Shown here in pieces: positions 37,705 through 51,356 of a DNA stretch of 64,000 nucleotides (the first letter of the stretch is position 1; the number at the start of each line of letters is the position of its first letter). The translations under genes and the position numbers were made by a program. This stretch comes from Siphonodentalium dalli (Eukaryota > Mollusca > Scaphopoda > Gadilida > Siphonodentaliidae). The notes below the pieces were generated by a model that searched no databases, was not told the origin of the DNA, and was given only the letters and a program-made list of their open reading frames with translations. Where the stretch lies: assembly GCA_032622095.1 (NCBI GenBank), contig CP136068.1, forward strand, positions 61,590,025 to 61,654,024, written 5' to 3'.

Positions 37705-37841
37705 CCATGGCGCTGCAAGGCGGTCGCACGTAGTGCGCGTTTTCAGAGGGGCATAATCGTCAATCAGAGAGCTTAGTTTAGCGTTGAAACGTGAGGCTAG
37801 TTCATTGCATGTTCCGGAATCGTTGCATTTAAAGGCATTTG
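37705..37841 (-). pseudogene. In-frame ORF2 remnant upstream of the first Met (truncated endonuclease-RT linker)
   Basis: Reading upstream from the Met at 37704 in the same frame gives further conserved ORF2 residues. They include APLKTRTTCDRLAAPW directly before MTKEI, and NAFKCNDSGTCNELASRFNA near the break. APLKTR and PWMT are typical of the segment after the endonuclease in CR1/L2 ORF2. The frame meets its first stop at 37861-37863, already inside the satellite. The protein is therefore cut by 5' truncation of the element and not by a mutation. No promoter or native start codon is present. Confidence 0.85.
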
Positions 37842-40010
37842 AGAGTGGACAGGGAGCAACTCATATAAGAGTGGACACGCAGGAACTCATATAAGAGTGG
37901 ACAGGGAGGAACTCATATAAGAGTGGACAGGGAGGAACTCATATAAGAGTGGACAGAGAGGAACTCATATAAGAGTGGACAGGCAGGTACTCATATAAGA
38001 GTGGACAGGGAGGAACTCATATAAGAGTGGACAGACAGCATCTCGTATAAGAGAGGACATGGATGAACTCATATAATAGTGGCAGGCAGCAACTCATATA
38101 AGAGTGGACAGGGAGGAACTCATATAAGAGTGGACAGGCAGGAACTGATATAAGAGTGGACACTCAGCAACTCATATAAGAGTGGACAGGGAGGAACTCA
38201 TATAAGAGTGTACAGACAGAAACTCATATAAGAGTGGACATGGATGAACTCATATTATAGTGTCAGGCAGCAACTCATATAAGAGTGGACAAGGAGGAAC
38301 TCATATAATAGTTGACAGTCAGCAACTCATAAGAGTGGACAGGGAGGAACTCATATAAGAGTATACAGGTCCAACTCATATAAGAGTGGACAGGGAGGAT
38401 CTCATATAAGAGAGAACAGGGAGGAACTAATATATGAGTGGACAGGGAGGAACTCATATAAGAGTGGACAGGGAGGAACTCATATAAGAGTGGACAGAGA
38501 AGAACTCATATAAGAGTGGACATGCAGGAATTCACACAAGAGTGGACAGGCTGGGACTCATATAATAGTGGACAGGCATCAAATCATATAAGAGTGGACT
38601 GGGAGGAACTCATATAAGAGTGGAAAATGAGGAATTCATATAAGAGTGGAAAATGAGGAACTCATATAAGAGTGGACAGACTGGAACTCATATAATAGTG
38701 GACAGGCAGCAACTCATATACGAGTGGACAATGAGGAACTCACAAGAGTGGACAGGGGGGAACTCATATACGAGTGGACAGGCAGCAACTCATATAAGAG
38801 TGGACAATGAGGGACTCATATAAGAGTGGACAATGAGGAACTCATATAAGAGTGGACTGTGAGGAACTCATATAAGAGTGGACAGGGATGAACTCATATA
38901 AGAGTGGACAAGGAGGAATTCATATAAGAGTGGACAGGCAGGAACTCATATAAGAGTGGACAGGGAGGAACTCATATAAGAGTGGACAAGGATGAATTCA
39001 TATAAGAGTGGACATGCAGCAACTCATATAAGAGTGGACAGTCAGCAACTCATATAAGAGTGGACAGGGAGGAACTCATATAAGAGTATACAGGTCCAAC
39101 TCATATAAGAGTGGACAGGGAGGAACTCATATAAGAGTGGACAGACAGCAACTCATATAAGAGTGGACATGGATGAACTCATATACTAGTGGCAGGCAGC
39201 AACTCATATACGAGTGGACAGGGAGGAACTCATATAAGAGTGGACAGGCAGGAACTCATATAAGAGTGGACAGGGATAAACTCATATAAGAGTGGACAGG
39301 GAGGAACTCATATAAGAGTGGACAGACATCAACTCACATAAGAGTGGACATGGATGAACTCATATAAGAGTGGCAGGCAGCAACTCATATAAGAGTGGAC
39401 AGGGAGGAACTCATATAAGAGTGGCAGGCAGCAACTCATATAAGAGTGGACAGGGAGGAACTCATATAAGAGTGGACATGGAGGAACTCATATAAGAGTG
39501 GACAGTGGGAACTCATATAAGAGTGGACAGGGAGGAACTCATAAGGGTAGACAGGGGGAACCCATATAAGAGTGGACAGGCAGGAACTCATATAAGAGTG
39601 GACAGGGAGGAACTCATATAAGAGTGGACATGGAGAAACTCATATAGGAGTGGACAGGGAGGAACTCATATAAGAGTGGACTGGGAGGAACTCATATAAG
39701 AGTGGACTGGGAGGAACTCGTATAAGAGTGGACAGGCAGGAACACATATAAGAGTGGACAGGGAGCAACTCATATTAGAGTGGACAGGGAGCAACTCATA
39801 TTAGAGTGGACAGGGAGCAACTCATAAAAGAGTGGACAGGGAGCAACTCATAAAAGAGTTAACAGGGAGCAACTCATAAAAGAGTGGACAGGGAGCAACT
39901 CATAAAAGAGTGGACAGGGAGCTACTCATAAAAGAGTGGACAGGGAGCAACTCATAAAAGAGTGGACAGGGAGCAACTCATAAAAGATTGGACAGGGATC
40001 AACTCATATA
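37842..40010 (+). repeat. 2,169-bp duplication, copy A
   Basis: This starts at or within about 36 bp of the retrotransposon's 5' end and recurs at +2,169. For example, the block at 38275-38457 is repeated at 40444-40626 with no visible change. Toward its end the offset falls to 2,092, because copy A has 77 bp (three units, one of them 25 bp) that copy B lacks near 39420 and 39700. Confidence 0.85.
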
Positions 40011-42102
40011 AGAGTGGACAGGGAGCAAATCATATAAGAGTGGACACGCAGGAACTCATATAAGAGTGGACAGGGAGGAACTCATATAAGAGTGGACAGG
40101 GAGGAACTCATATAAGAGTGGACAGAGAGGAACTCATATAAGAGTGGACAGGCAGGTACTCATATAAGAGTGGACAGGGAGGAACTCATATAAGAGTGGA
40201 CAGACAGCATCTCGTATAAGAGAGGACATGGATGAACTCATATAATAGTGGCAGGCAGCAACTCATATAAGAGTGGACAGGGAGGAACTCATATAAGAGT
40301 GGACAGGCAGGAACTGATATAAGAGTGGACACTCAGCAACTCATATAAGAGTGGACAGGGAGGAACTCATATAAGAGTGTACAGACAGAAACTCATATAA
40401 GAGTGGACATGGATGAACTCATATTATAGTGTCAGGCAGCAACTCATATAAGAGTGGACAAGGAGGAACTCATATAATAGTTGACAGTCAGCAACTCATA
40501 AGAGTGGACAGGGAGGAACTCATATAAGAGTATACAGGTCCAACTCATATAAGAGTGGACAGGGAGGATCTCATATAAGAGAGAACAGGGAGGAACTAAT
40601 ATATGAGTGGACAGGGAGGAACTCATATAAGAGTGGACAGGGAGGAACTCATATAAGAGTGGACAGAGAAGAACTCATATAAGAGTGGACATGCAGGAAT
40701 TCACACAAGAGTGGACAGGCTGGGACTCATATAATAGTGGACAGGCATCAAATCATATAAGAGTGGACTGGGAGGAACTCATATAAGAGTGGAAAATGAG
40801 GAATTCATATAAGAGTGGAAAATGAGGAACTCATATAAGAGTGGACAGACTGGAACTCATATAATAGTGGACAGGCAGCAACTCATATACGAGTGGACAA
40901 TGAGGAACTCACAAGAGTGGACAGGGGGGAACTCATATACGAGTGGACAGGCAGCAACTCATATACGAGTGGACAATGAGGGACTCATATAAGAGTGGAC
41001 AATGAGGAACTCATATAAGAGTGGACTGTGAGGAACTTATATAAGAGTGGACAGGGATGAACTCATATAAGTGTGGACAAGGAGGAATTCATATAAGAGT
41101 GGACAGGCAGGAACTCATATAAGAGTGGACAGGGAGGAACTCATATAAGAGTGGACAAGGATGAATTCATATAAGAGTGGACATGCAGCAACTCATATAA
41201 GAGTGGACAGTCAGCAACTCATATAAGAGTGGACAGGGAGGAACTCATATAAGAGTATACAGGTCCAACTCATATAAGAGTGGACAGGGAGGAACTCATA
41301 TAAGAGTGGACAGACAGCAACTCATATAAGAGTGGACATGGATGAACTCATATACTAGTGGCAGGCAGCAACTCATATACGAGTGGACAGGGAGGAACTC
41401 ATATAAGAGTGGACAGGCAGGAACTCATATAAGAGTGGACAGGGATAAACTCATATAAGAGTGGACAGGGAGGAACTCATATAAGAGTGGATAGACATCA
41501 ACTCATATAAGAGTGGACATGGATGAACTCATATAAGAGTGGCAGGCAGGAACTCATATAAGAGTGGACAGGGAGGAACTCATATAAGAGTGGACATGGA
41601 GGAACTCATATAAGAGTGGACAGTGGGAACTCATATAAGAGTGGACAGGGAGGAACTCATAAGGGTAGACAGGGGGAACCCATATAAGAGTGGACAGGCA
41701 GGAACTCATATAAGAGTGGACAGGGAGGAACTCATATAAGAGTGGACATGGAGAAACTCATATAGGAGTGGACAGGGAGGAACTCATATAAGAGTGGACT
41801 GGGAGGAACTCGTATAAGAGTGGACAGGCAGGAACACATATAAGAGTGGACAGGGAGCAACTCATATTAGAGTGGACAGGGAGCAACTCATATTAGAGTG
41901 GACAGGGAGCAACTCATAAAAGAGTGGACAGGGAGCAACTCATAAAAGAGTTAACAGGGAGCAACTCATAAAAGAGTGGACAGGGAGCAACTCATAAAAG
42001 AGTGGACAGGGAGCTACTCATAAAAGAGTGGACAGGGAGCAACTCATAAAAGAGTGGACAGGGAGCAACTCATAAAAGATTGGACAGGGATCAACTCATA
42101 TA
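40011..42102 (+). repeat. 2,169-bp duplication, copy B
   Basis: This is the partner of 37842-40010. The junction lies by the GAGCAAATCATATAAG unit near 40020-40036, where ACACGCAGG follows. In other copies of this region GGCAGG follows. The retrotransposon was not included in the duplication. Confidence 0.85.
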
Positions 42103-42990
42103 AGAGTGGACAGGGAGCAAATCATATAAGAGTGGACAGGCAGGAACTCATATAAGAGTGGACAGGCAGGAATTCATATAAGTGTGGACAGGGAGGAACT
42201 CAAAAGAGTGGACAGAGAGGAACTCATATAAGAGTGGACAGGCAGGAACTCATATAAGAGTGAACAGGGAGAAACTCATATACGAGTGGACAGGGAGGAA
42301 CTCATGTAAGAGTGGACATGCAGGAACTCATATTAGAGTGGACATGGAGGAATTCATATAAGTTGGACAGGGAGGAACTCATATTCGAGTGGACAGGGAG
42401 GAACTCATAAGAGTGGACAGGGAGGAACTCATATAAGAGTGGACAGGGGGGAACTCATATAAGAGTGGACATGGAGAAACTCATATAGGAGTGGACAGGG
42501 AGGAACTCATATAAGAGTGGACTGGGAGGAACTCATATAAGAGTGGACTGGGAGGAACTCGTATAAGAGTGAACAGGCAGGAACACATATAAGAGTGGAC
42601 AGGGAGCAACTCATATTAGAGTGGACAGGGAGCAACTCATAAAAGAGTGGACAGGGAGCAACTCATAAAAGAGTTAACAGGGAGCAACTCATAAAAGAGT
42701 GGACAGGGAGCAACTCATAAAAGATTGGACAGGGAGCAACTCATATAAGAGTGGACAGGGAGCAAATCATATAAGTGTGGACAGTCAGGAACTCATATAA
42801 GAGTGGACAGGGAGGAACTCAAATAAGTGTGGACAGGGAGGAACTCAAAAGAGTGGACAGAAAGGAACTCATTTAAGAGTGGACAGGCAGGAACTCATAT
42901 AAGAGTGAACAGGGAGGAACTCATATACGAGTGGACAGGGAGGAACTCATATAAGAGTGGACATGCAGGAACTCATATTAGAGTGGACAT

Positions 42991-45900
42991 GGAGGAATTC
43001 ATATAAGTTGGACAGAGAGGAACTCATATTAGAGTGGACAGGGAGGAACTCATAAGAGTGGACAGGGAGGAACTCATATAAGAGTGGACAGGGAGGAACT
43101 CAAAAGAGTGGACAGAGAGGAACTCATATAAGAGTGGACAGGCAGGAACTCATATAAGAGTGAACAGGGAGGAACTCATATACGAGTGGACAGGGAGGAA
43201 CTCATATAAGAGTGGAAAGGGAGGAACTCATATAAGAGTGGAAGGGAGGAACTCATATAAGAGTGGACAGGGAGGAACTCATATTAGAGTGGACAGGGAG
43301 GAACTCATAAGAGTGGATAGGGAGGAACTCATATAAGAGTGGACAGGGAGGAACGCATATAAGAGTGGACAGGCTGGAACTCATATAAGAGTGGACAGGG
43401 AGGATCTCAAATAAGAGTGGACAGGGAGGAACTCATATAACAGTGGACAGGGAAGAACTCATATAAGAGTGGACATGCAGGAATTCATATAAGAGTGGAC
43501 AGGCTGGGACTCATATAATAGTGGACAGACAACAACTCATATAAGAGTGGACTGGGAAGAACTCATATAAGAGTGGAAAATGAGGAACTCATATAAGAGT
43601 GGATAGACTGGAACTCATATAATAGTGGACAATGAGGAACTCATATAAGAGTGGACAATGAGGGACTCTTATAAGAGTGGACAATGAGGAACTCATATAA
43701 GAGTGGACAAGGAGGAACTCATATAAGAGTGGACAAGGAGGAATTCACATAAGAGTGGACAGTCAGCAACTCATATAAGAGTGGACAGGGAGGAACTCAT
43801 ATAAGAGTGGACAGGCAGGAACTCATATAAGAGTGGACAGGGAGGAACTCATATAAGAGTGGACAGACAGCATCTCGTAAAAGAGTGGACATGGATGAAC
43901 TCATATAATAGTGGCAGGCAGCAACTCATATAAGAGTGGACAGGGATGAACTCATATAAGAGTGGACAGGCAGGAACTGATATAAGAGTGGACACTCAGC
44001 AACTCATATAAGAGTGGACAGGAAGGAACTCATATAAGAGTGTACAGACAGAAACTCAAGTAAGAGTGGACATGGATGAACTCATATAATAGTGGCAGGC
44101 AGCAACTCATATAAGAGTGGACAAGGAGGAACTCATATAATAGTTGACAGTCAGCAACTCATAAGAGTGGACAGGGAGGAACTCATATAAGAGTATACAG
44201 GTCCAACTCATATAAGAGTGGACAGGGATGATCTCATATAAGAGAGGACAGGGAGGAACTAATATATGAGTGGACAGGGAGGAACTAATATAAGAGTGGG
44301 CAGGGAGGAACTAATATAAGAGTGGACAGGGAGGAACTTATATAAGAGTGGACAGGCAGCAACTCATATAAGAGTGGACAGGCAGGAACTCATATAAGAG
44401 TGGACAGGGAGGAACTCATATAAGAGTGGACAGGGAGGAACTCATATAAGAGTGGACAGGGAAGAACTCATATAAGAGTGGACATGCAGGAATTCACACA
44501 AGAGTGGACAGGCTGGGACTCTTATAATAGTGGACAGGCAGCAACTCATATAAGAGTGGACTGGGAGGAACTCATATAAGAGTGGAAAATGAGGAATTCA
44601 TATAAGAGTGGAAAATGAGGAACTCATATAAGAGTGGACAGACTGGAACTCATATAAGAGTGGACAGGCAGCAACTCATATAAGAGTGGACAGGCAGGAA
44701 CTCATATAACAGTGTACATGGAGGAACTCATAAGAGTTGACAGGGAGGAACTCATATAAGAGTGGACAGGGAAGAACTCATATAAGAGTGGACATGCAGA
44801 AATTCATATAAGAGTGACAGGCTGGGACTCATATAAGAGTGGACATGCAGGAACTCATATAAGAGTGGACAGGGTGGAACTCATATAAGAATATACAGGT
44901 CCAACTCATATAAGAGTGGACAGGGAGGAACTCATAAAAGAGTGGACAGGGAGCAACTCATAAAATAGTGGACAGGGAGCAACTCATAAAAGAGTGGACA
45001 GGGAGCAACTCATATAAGAGTGGACAGGGAGCAACTCATATAAGAGTGGACACGCAGGAAATCATATAAGAGTGGACAGGGAGGAACTCATATAAGAGTG
45101 GACAGGGAGGAACTCATATAAGAGTGGACAGAGAGGAACTCATATAAGAGTGGACAGGCAGGTACTCATATAAGAGTGGACAGGGAGGAACTCGTATAAG
45201 AGTGGACAGACAGCATCTCGTATAAGAGTGGACATGGATGAACTCATATAATAGTGGCAGGCAGCAACTCATATAAGAGTGGACAGGGAGGAACTCATAT
45301 AAGAGTGGACAGGCAGGAACTGATATAAGAGTGGACACTCAGCAACTCATATAAGAGTGGACAGGGAGGAACTCATATACGAGTGTACAGACAGAAACTC
45401 ATATAAGAGTGGACATGGATGAACTCATATAATAGTGTCAGGCTGCAACTCATATAAGAGTGGACAAGGAGGAACTCATATAATAGTTGACAGTCAGCAA
45501 CTCATAAGAGTGGACAGGGAGGAACTCATATAAGAGTATACAGGTCCAACTCATATAAGAGTGGACAGGGAGGATCTCATATAAGAGAGGACAGGGAGGA
45601 ACTAATATATGAGTGGACAGGGAGGAACTAATATAAGAGTGGGCAGGGAGGAACTAATATAAGAGTGGACAGGGATGAACTTATATAAGAGTGGACAGGC
45701 AGCAACTCATATAAGAGTGGACAGGCAGGAACTCATATAAGAGTGGACAGGGAGGAACTCATATAAGAGTGGACAGGGAACTCATATAAGAGTGGACAGG
45801 GAAGAACTCATATAATAGTGGACATGCAGGAATTCACACAAGAGTGGACAGGCTGGGACTCATATAATAGTGGACAGGCAGCAAATCATATAAGAGTGGA

Positions 45901-46129
45901 CTGGGAGGAACTCATATAAGAGTGGAAAATGAGGAATTCATATAAGAGTGGAAAATGAGGAACTCATATAAGAGTGGACAGACTGGAACTCATATAATAG
46001 TGGACAGGCGGCAACTCATATACGAGTGGACAATGAGGAACTCACAAGAGTGGACAGGGGGGAACTCATATACGAGTGGACAGGCAGCAACTCATATAAG
46101 AGTGGACAATGAGGGACTCACATACGAGT
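42991..46129 (+). repeat. 3,139-bp duplication, copy A
   Basis: GGAGGAATTC begins at 42991 and again at 46130. The GTGGAAGGGAGG unit at 43241 matches 46380. Both give an offset of 3,139. The offset later becomes 3,087 and 3,061 as copy B loses 52 bp and then 26 bp, which are whole units. Confidence 0.86.
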
Positions 46130-49100
46130 GGAGGAATTCATATAAGTTGGACAGGGAGGAACTCATATTAGAGTGGACAGGGAGGAACTCATAAGAGTGG
46201 ACAGGGAGGAACTCATATAAGAGTGGACAGGGAGGAACTCAAAAGAGTGGACAGAGAGGAACTCATATAAGAGTGGACAGGCAGGAACTCATATAAGAGT
46301 GAACAGGGAGGAACTCATATACGAGTGGACAGGGAGGAACTCATATAAGAGTGGAAAGGGAGGAACTCATATAAGAGTGGAAGGGAGGAACTCATATAAG
46401 AGTGGACAGGGAGGAACTCATATTAGAGTGGACAGGGAGGAACTCATAAGAGTGGATAGGGAGGAACTCATATAAGAGTGGACAGGGAGGAACTCATATA
46501 AGAGTGGACAGGCTGGAACTCATATAAGAGTGGACAGGGAGGATCTCAAATAAGAGTGGACAGGGAGGAACTCATATAACAGTGGACAGGGAAGAACTCA
46601 TATAAGAGTGGACATGCAGGAATTCATATAAGAGTGGACAGGCTGGGACTCATATAATAGTGGACAGACAACAACTCATATAAGAGTGGACTGGGAAGAA
46701 CTCATATAAGAGTGGAAAATGAGGAACTCATATAAGAGTGGATAGACTGGAACTCATATAATAGTGGACAATGAGGAACTCATATAAGAGTGGACAATGA
46801 GGGACTCTTATAAGAGTGGACAATGAGGAACTCATATAAGAGTGGACAAGGAGGAACTCATATAAGAGTGGACAAGGAGGAATTCACATAAGAGTGGACA
46901 GTCAGCAACTCATATAAGAGTGGACAGGGAGGAACTCATATAAGAGTGGACAGGCAGGAACTCATATAAGAGTGGACAGGGAGGAACTCATATAAGAGTG
47001 GACAGACAGCATCTCGTAAAAGAGTGGACATGGATGAACTCATATAATAGTGGCAGGCAGCAACTCATATAAGAGTGGACAGGGATGAACTCATATAAGA
47101 GTGGACAGGCAGGAACTGATATAAGAGTGGACACTCAGCAACTCATATAAGAGTGGACAGGGAGGAACTCATATAAGAGTGTACAGACAGAAACTCATGT
47201 AAGAGTGGACATGGATGAACTCATATAATAGTGGCAGGCAGCAACTCATATAAGAGTGGACAAGGAGGAACTCATATAATAGTTGACAGTCAGCAACTCA
47301 TAAGAGTGGACAGGGAGGAACTCATATAAGAGTATACAGGTCCAACTCATATAAGAGTGGACAGGGAGGATCTCATATAAGAGAGGACAGGGAGGAACTA
47401 ATATATGAGTGGACAGGGAGGAACTAATATAAGAGTGGGCAGGGAGGAACTAATATAAGAGTGGACAGGGAGGAACTTATATAAGAGTGGACAGGCAGCA
47501 ACTCATATAAGAGTGGACAGGCAGGAACTCATATAAGAGTGGACAGGGAGGAACTCATATAAGAGTGGACAGGGAGGAACTCATATAAGAGTGGACAGGG
47601 AAGAACTCATATAAGAGTGGACATGCAGGAATTCACACAAGAGTGGACAGGCTGGGACTCTTATAATAGTGGACAGGCAGCAACTCATATAAGAGTGGAC
47701 TGGGAGGAACTCATATAAGAGTGGAAAATGAGGAATTCATATAAGAGTGGAAAATGAGGAACTCATATAAGAGTGGACAGACTGGAACTCATATAAGAGT
47801 GGACAGGCAGCAACTCATATAAGAGTGGACAGGCAGGAACTCATATAACAGTGTACATGGAGGAACTCATAAGAGTGGACATGTAGAAATTCATATAAGA
47901 GTGACAGGCTGGGACTCATATAAGAGTGGACATGCAGGAACTCATATAAGAGTGGACAGGGTGGAACTCATATAAGAGTATACAGGTCCAACTCATATAA
48001 GAGTGGACAGGGAGGAACTCATAAAAGAGTGGACAGGGAGCAACTCATAAAATAGTGGACAGGGAGCAACTCATAAAAGAGTGGACAGGGAGCAACTCAT
48101 ATAAGAGTGGACAGGGAGCAACTCATATAAGAGTGGACACGCAGGAAATCATATAAGAGTGGACAGGGAGGAACTCATATAAGAGTGGACAGGGAGGAAC
48201 TCATATAAGAGTGGACAGAGAGGAACTCATATAAGAGTGGACAGGCAGGTACTCATATAAGAGTGGACAGGGAGGAACTCATATAAGAGTGGACAGACAG
48301 CATCTCGTATTAGAGTGGACATGGATGAACTCATATAATAGTGGCAGGCAGCAACTCATATAAGAGTGGACAGGCAGGAACTGATATAAGAGTGGACACT
48401 CAGCAACTCATATAAGAGTGGACAGGGAGGAACTCATATACGAGTGTACAGACAGAAACTCATATAAGAGTGGACATGGATGAACTCATATAATAGTGTC
48501 AGGCTGCAACTCATATAAGAGTGGACAAGGAGGAACTCATATAATAGTTGACAGTCAGCAACTCATAAGAGTGGACAGGGAGGAACTCATATAAGAGTAT
48601 ACAGGTCCAACTCATATAAGAGTGGACAGGGAGGATCTCATATAAGAGAGGACAGGGAGGAACTAATATATGATTGGACAGGGAGGAACTAATATAAGAG
48701 TGGGCAGGGAGGAACTAATATAAGAGTGGACAGGGAGGAACTTATATAAGAGTGGACAGGCAGCAACTCATATAAGAGTGGACAGGCAGGAACTCATATA
48801 AGAGTGGACAGGGAGGAACTCATATAAGAGTGGACAGGGAACTCATATAAGAGTGGACAGGGAAGAACTCATATAATAGTGGACATGCAGGAATTCACAC
48901 AAGAGTGGACAGGCTGGGACTCATATAATAGTGGACAGGCAGCAAATCATATAAGAGTGGACTGTGAGGAACTCATATAAGAGTGGAAAATGAGGAATTC
49001 ATATAAGAGTGGAAAATGAGGAACTCATATAAGAGTGGACAGACTGGAACTCATATAATAGTGGACAGGCAGCAACTCATATACGAGTGGACAATGAGGA

Positions 49101-49190
49101 ACTCACAAGAGTGGACAGGGGGGAACTCATATACGAGTGGACAGGCAGCAACTCATATAAGAGTGGACAATGAGGGACTCATATACGAGT
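46130..49190 (+). repeat. 3,139-bp duplication, copy B
   Basis: This is the partner of 42991-46129. It begins at a visible broken unit at 46126-46131, where CATACGAGTGG is joined straight to AGGAATTC. The GACA that normally lies between them and part of the unit are missing. That is the exchange point of the duplication. Confidence 0.86.
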
Positions 49191-51356
49191 GGACAATGAG
49201 GAACTCATATAAGAGTGGACAATGAGGGACTCATATAAGAGTGGACAATGAGGAACTCATATAAGAGTGGACTGTGAGGAACTCATATAAGAGTGGACAG
49301 GGATGAACTCATATAAGAGTGGACAAGGAGGAATTCATATAAGAGTGGACAGGCAGGAACTCATATAAGAGTGGACAGGGAGGAACTCATATAAGAGTGG
49401 ACAAGGATGAATTCATATAAGAGTAGACATGCAGCAACTCATATAAGAGTGGACAGTCAGCAACTCATATAAGAGTGGACAGGGAGGAACTCATATAAGA
49501 GTATACGGGTCCAACTCATATAAGAGTGGACAGGGAGGAACTCATATAAGAGTGGACAGACAGCAACTCATATAAGAGTGGACATGGATGAACTCATATA
49601 CTAGTGGCAGGCAGCAACTCATATACGAGTGGACAGGGAGGAACTCATATAAGAGTGGACAGGCAGGAACTCATATAAGAGTGGACAGGGATAAACTCAT
49701 ATAAGAGTGGACAGGGAGGAACTCATATAAGAGTGGACAGACATCAACTCATATAAGAGTGGACATGGATGAACTCATATAAGAGTGGCAGGCAGCAACT
49801 CATATAAGAGTGGACAGGGAGGAACTCATATAAGAGTGGACATGGAGGAACTCATATAAGAGTGGACAGTGGGAACTCATATAAGAGTGGACAGGGAGGA
49901 ACTCATAAGGGTAGACAGGGGGAACCCATATAAGAGTGGACAGGCAGGAACTCATATAAGAGTGGACAGGGAGGAACTCATATAAGAGTGGACATGGAGA
50001 AACTCATATAGGAGTGGACAGGGAGGAACTCATATAAGAGTGGACTGGGAGGAACTCATATAAGAGTGGACTGGGAGGAACTCGTATAAGAGTGGACAGG
50101 CAGGAACACATATAAGAGTGGACAGGGAGCAACTCATCTTAGAGTGGACAGGGAGCAACTCATATTAGAGTGGACAGGGAGCAACTCATAAAAGAGTGGA
50201 CAGGGAGCAACTCATAAAAGAGTTAACAGTGAGCAACTCATAAAAGAGTGGACAGGGAGCAACTCATAAAAGAGTGGACAGGGAGCTACTCATAAAAGAG
50301 TGGACAGGGAGCAACTCATAAAAGAGTGGACAGGGAGCAACTCATAAAAGATTGGACAGGGAGCAACTCATATAAGAGTGGACAGGGAGCAAATCATATA
50401 AGAGTGGACAGGCAGGAACTCATATAAGAGTGGACAGGCAGGAACTCATATAAGTGTGGACAGGGAGGAACTCAAAAGAGTGGACAGAGAGGAACTCATA
50501 TAAGAGTGGGCAGGCAGGAACTCATATAAGAGTGAACAGGGAGGAACTCATATACGAGTGGACAGGGAGGAACTCATATAAGAGTGGACATGCAGGAACT
50601 CATATTAGAGTGGACATGGAGGAATTCATATAAGTTGGACAGGGAGGAACTCATATTAGAGTGGACAGGGAGGAACTCATAAGAGTGGACAGGGAGGAAC
50701 TCATATAAGAGTGGACAGGGAGGAACTCATATAAGAGTGGACAGGGAGGAACTCATATATGAGTGGACAGGTAGGAACTCATATAAGAGTGGACAGGGAG
50801 GAACTCATATAAGAGTGGACTGGCAGGAACTCATATAAGAGTGGACAGGCTGGAACTCATATAAGAGTGGACAGGGATGATCTCAAATAAGAGTGGACAG
50901 GGAGGAACTCATATAAGAGTGGAAAGGGAGGAACTCATATAAGAGTGGACAGGGAGGAACTCATATAAGAGTGGACAGGGAGGAACTCATATTAGAGTGG
51001 ACAGGGAGGAACTCATAAGAGTGTACAGGGAGGAACTCTTATAAGAGTGGACAGGGAGGAACTCATATAAGAGTGGACAGGCTGGAACTCTTATAAGAGT
51101 GGTCAGGGAGGATCTCAAATAAGAGTGGACAGGGAGGAACTCATATAACAGTGGACAGGGAAGAACTCATATAAGAGTGGACATGCAGGAATTCATATAA
51201 GTGTGGACAGGCTGGGACTCATATAATAGTGGACAGACAACAACTCATATAAGAGTGGACTGGGAGGAACTCATATAAGAGTGGAAAATGTGGAACTCAT
51301 ATAAGAGTGGATAGACTGGATCTCATATAATAGTGGACAATGAGGAACTCATATAA

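Larger units (their letters stand above)
35575..37841 (-). mobile_element. 5'-truncated CR1/L2-type non-LTR retrotransposon
   Basis: This is the only non-satellite DNA in the window, about 2,267 bp. Read on the minus strand, it enters in coding sequence just upstream of a PWMT motif in the linker between endonuclease and reverse transcriptase. It continues through a complete reverse transcriptase and C-terminal region, then a 3' UTR of about 147 bp. The UTR ends in GCGCTATATAAA and a short TTA-rich tail, as seen in CR1 and L2 elements. ORF1 and the apurinic-type endonuclease domain are missing, so this is a typical dead-on-arrival copy made by incomplete target-primed reverse transcription. 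There are no LTRs. Satellite resumes on both sides without loss of phase. The left junction is ambiguous by a few bases because the tail resembles the target, and the G at 37841 may be filler. Family placement rests on recognised motifs, not a database search; a related Jockey-group clade is possible. Confidence 0.93.

Noticed and set aside
35575-37841. Complete autonomous retrotransposon
   Set aside because: ORF1 and the endonuclease domain are absent. The frame enters directly from satellite, with an in-frame stop at 37861-37863.
35575-37841. LTR retrotransposon or endogenous retrovirus
   Set aside because: There are no terminal repeats and no gag, protease, integrase or envelope. The reverse transcriptase motifs and the tail are those of non-LTR CR1/L2 elements.
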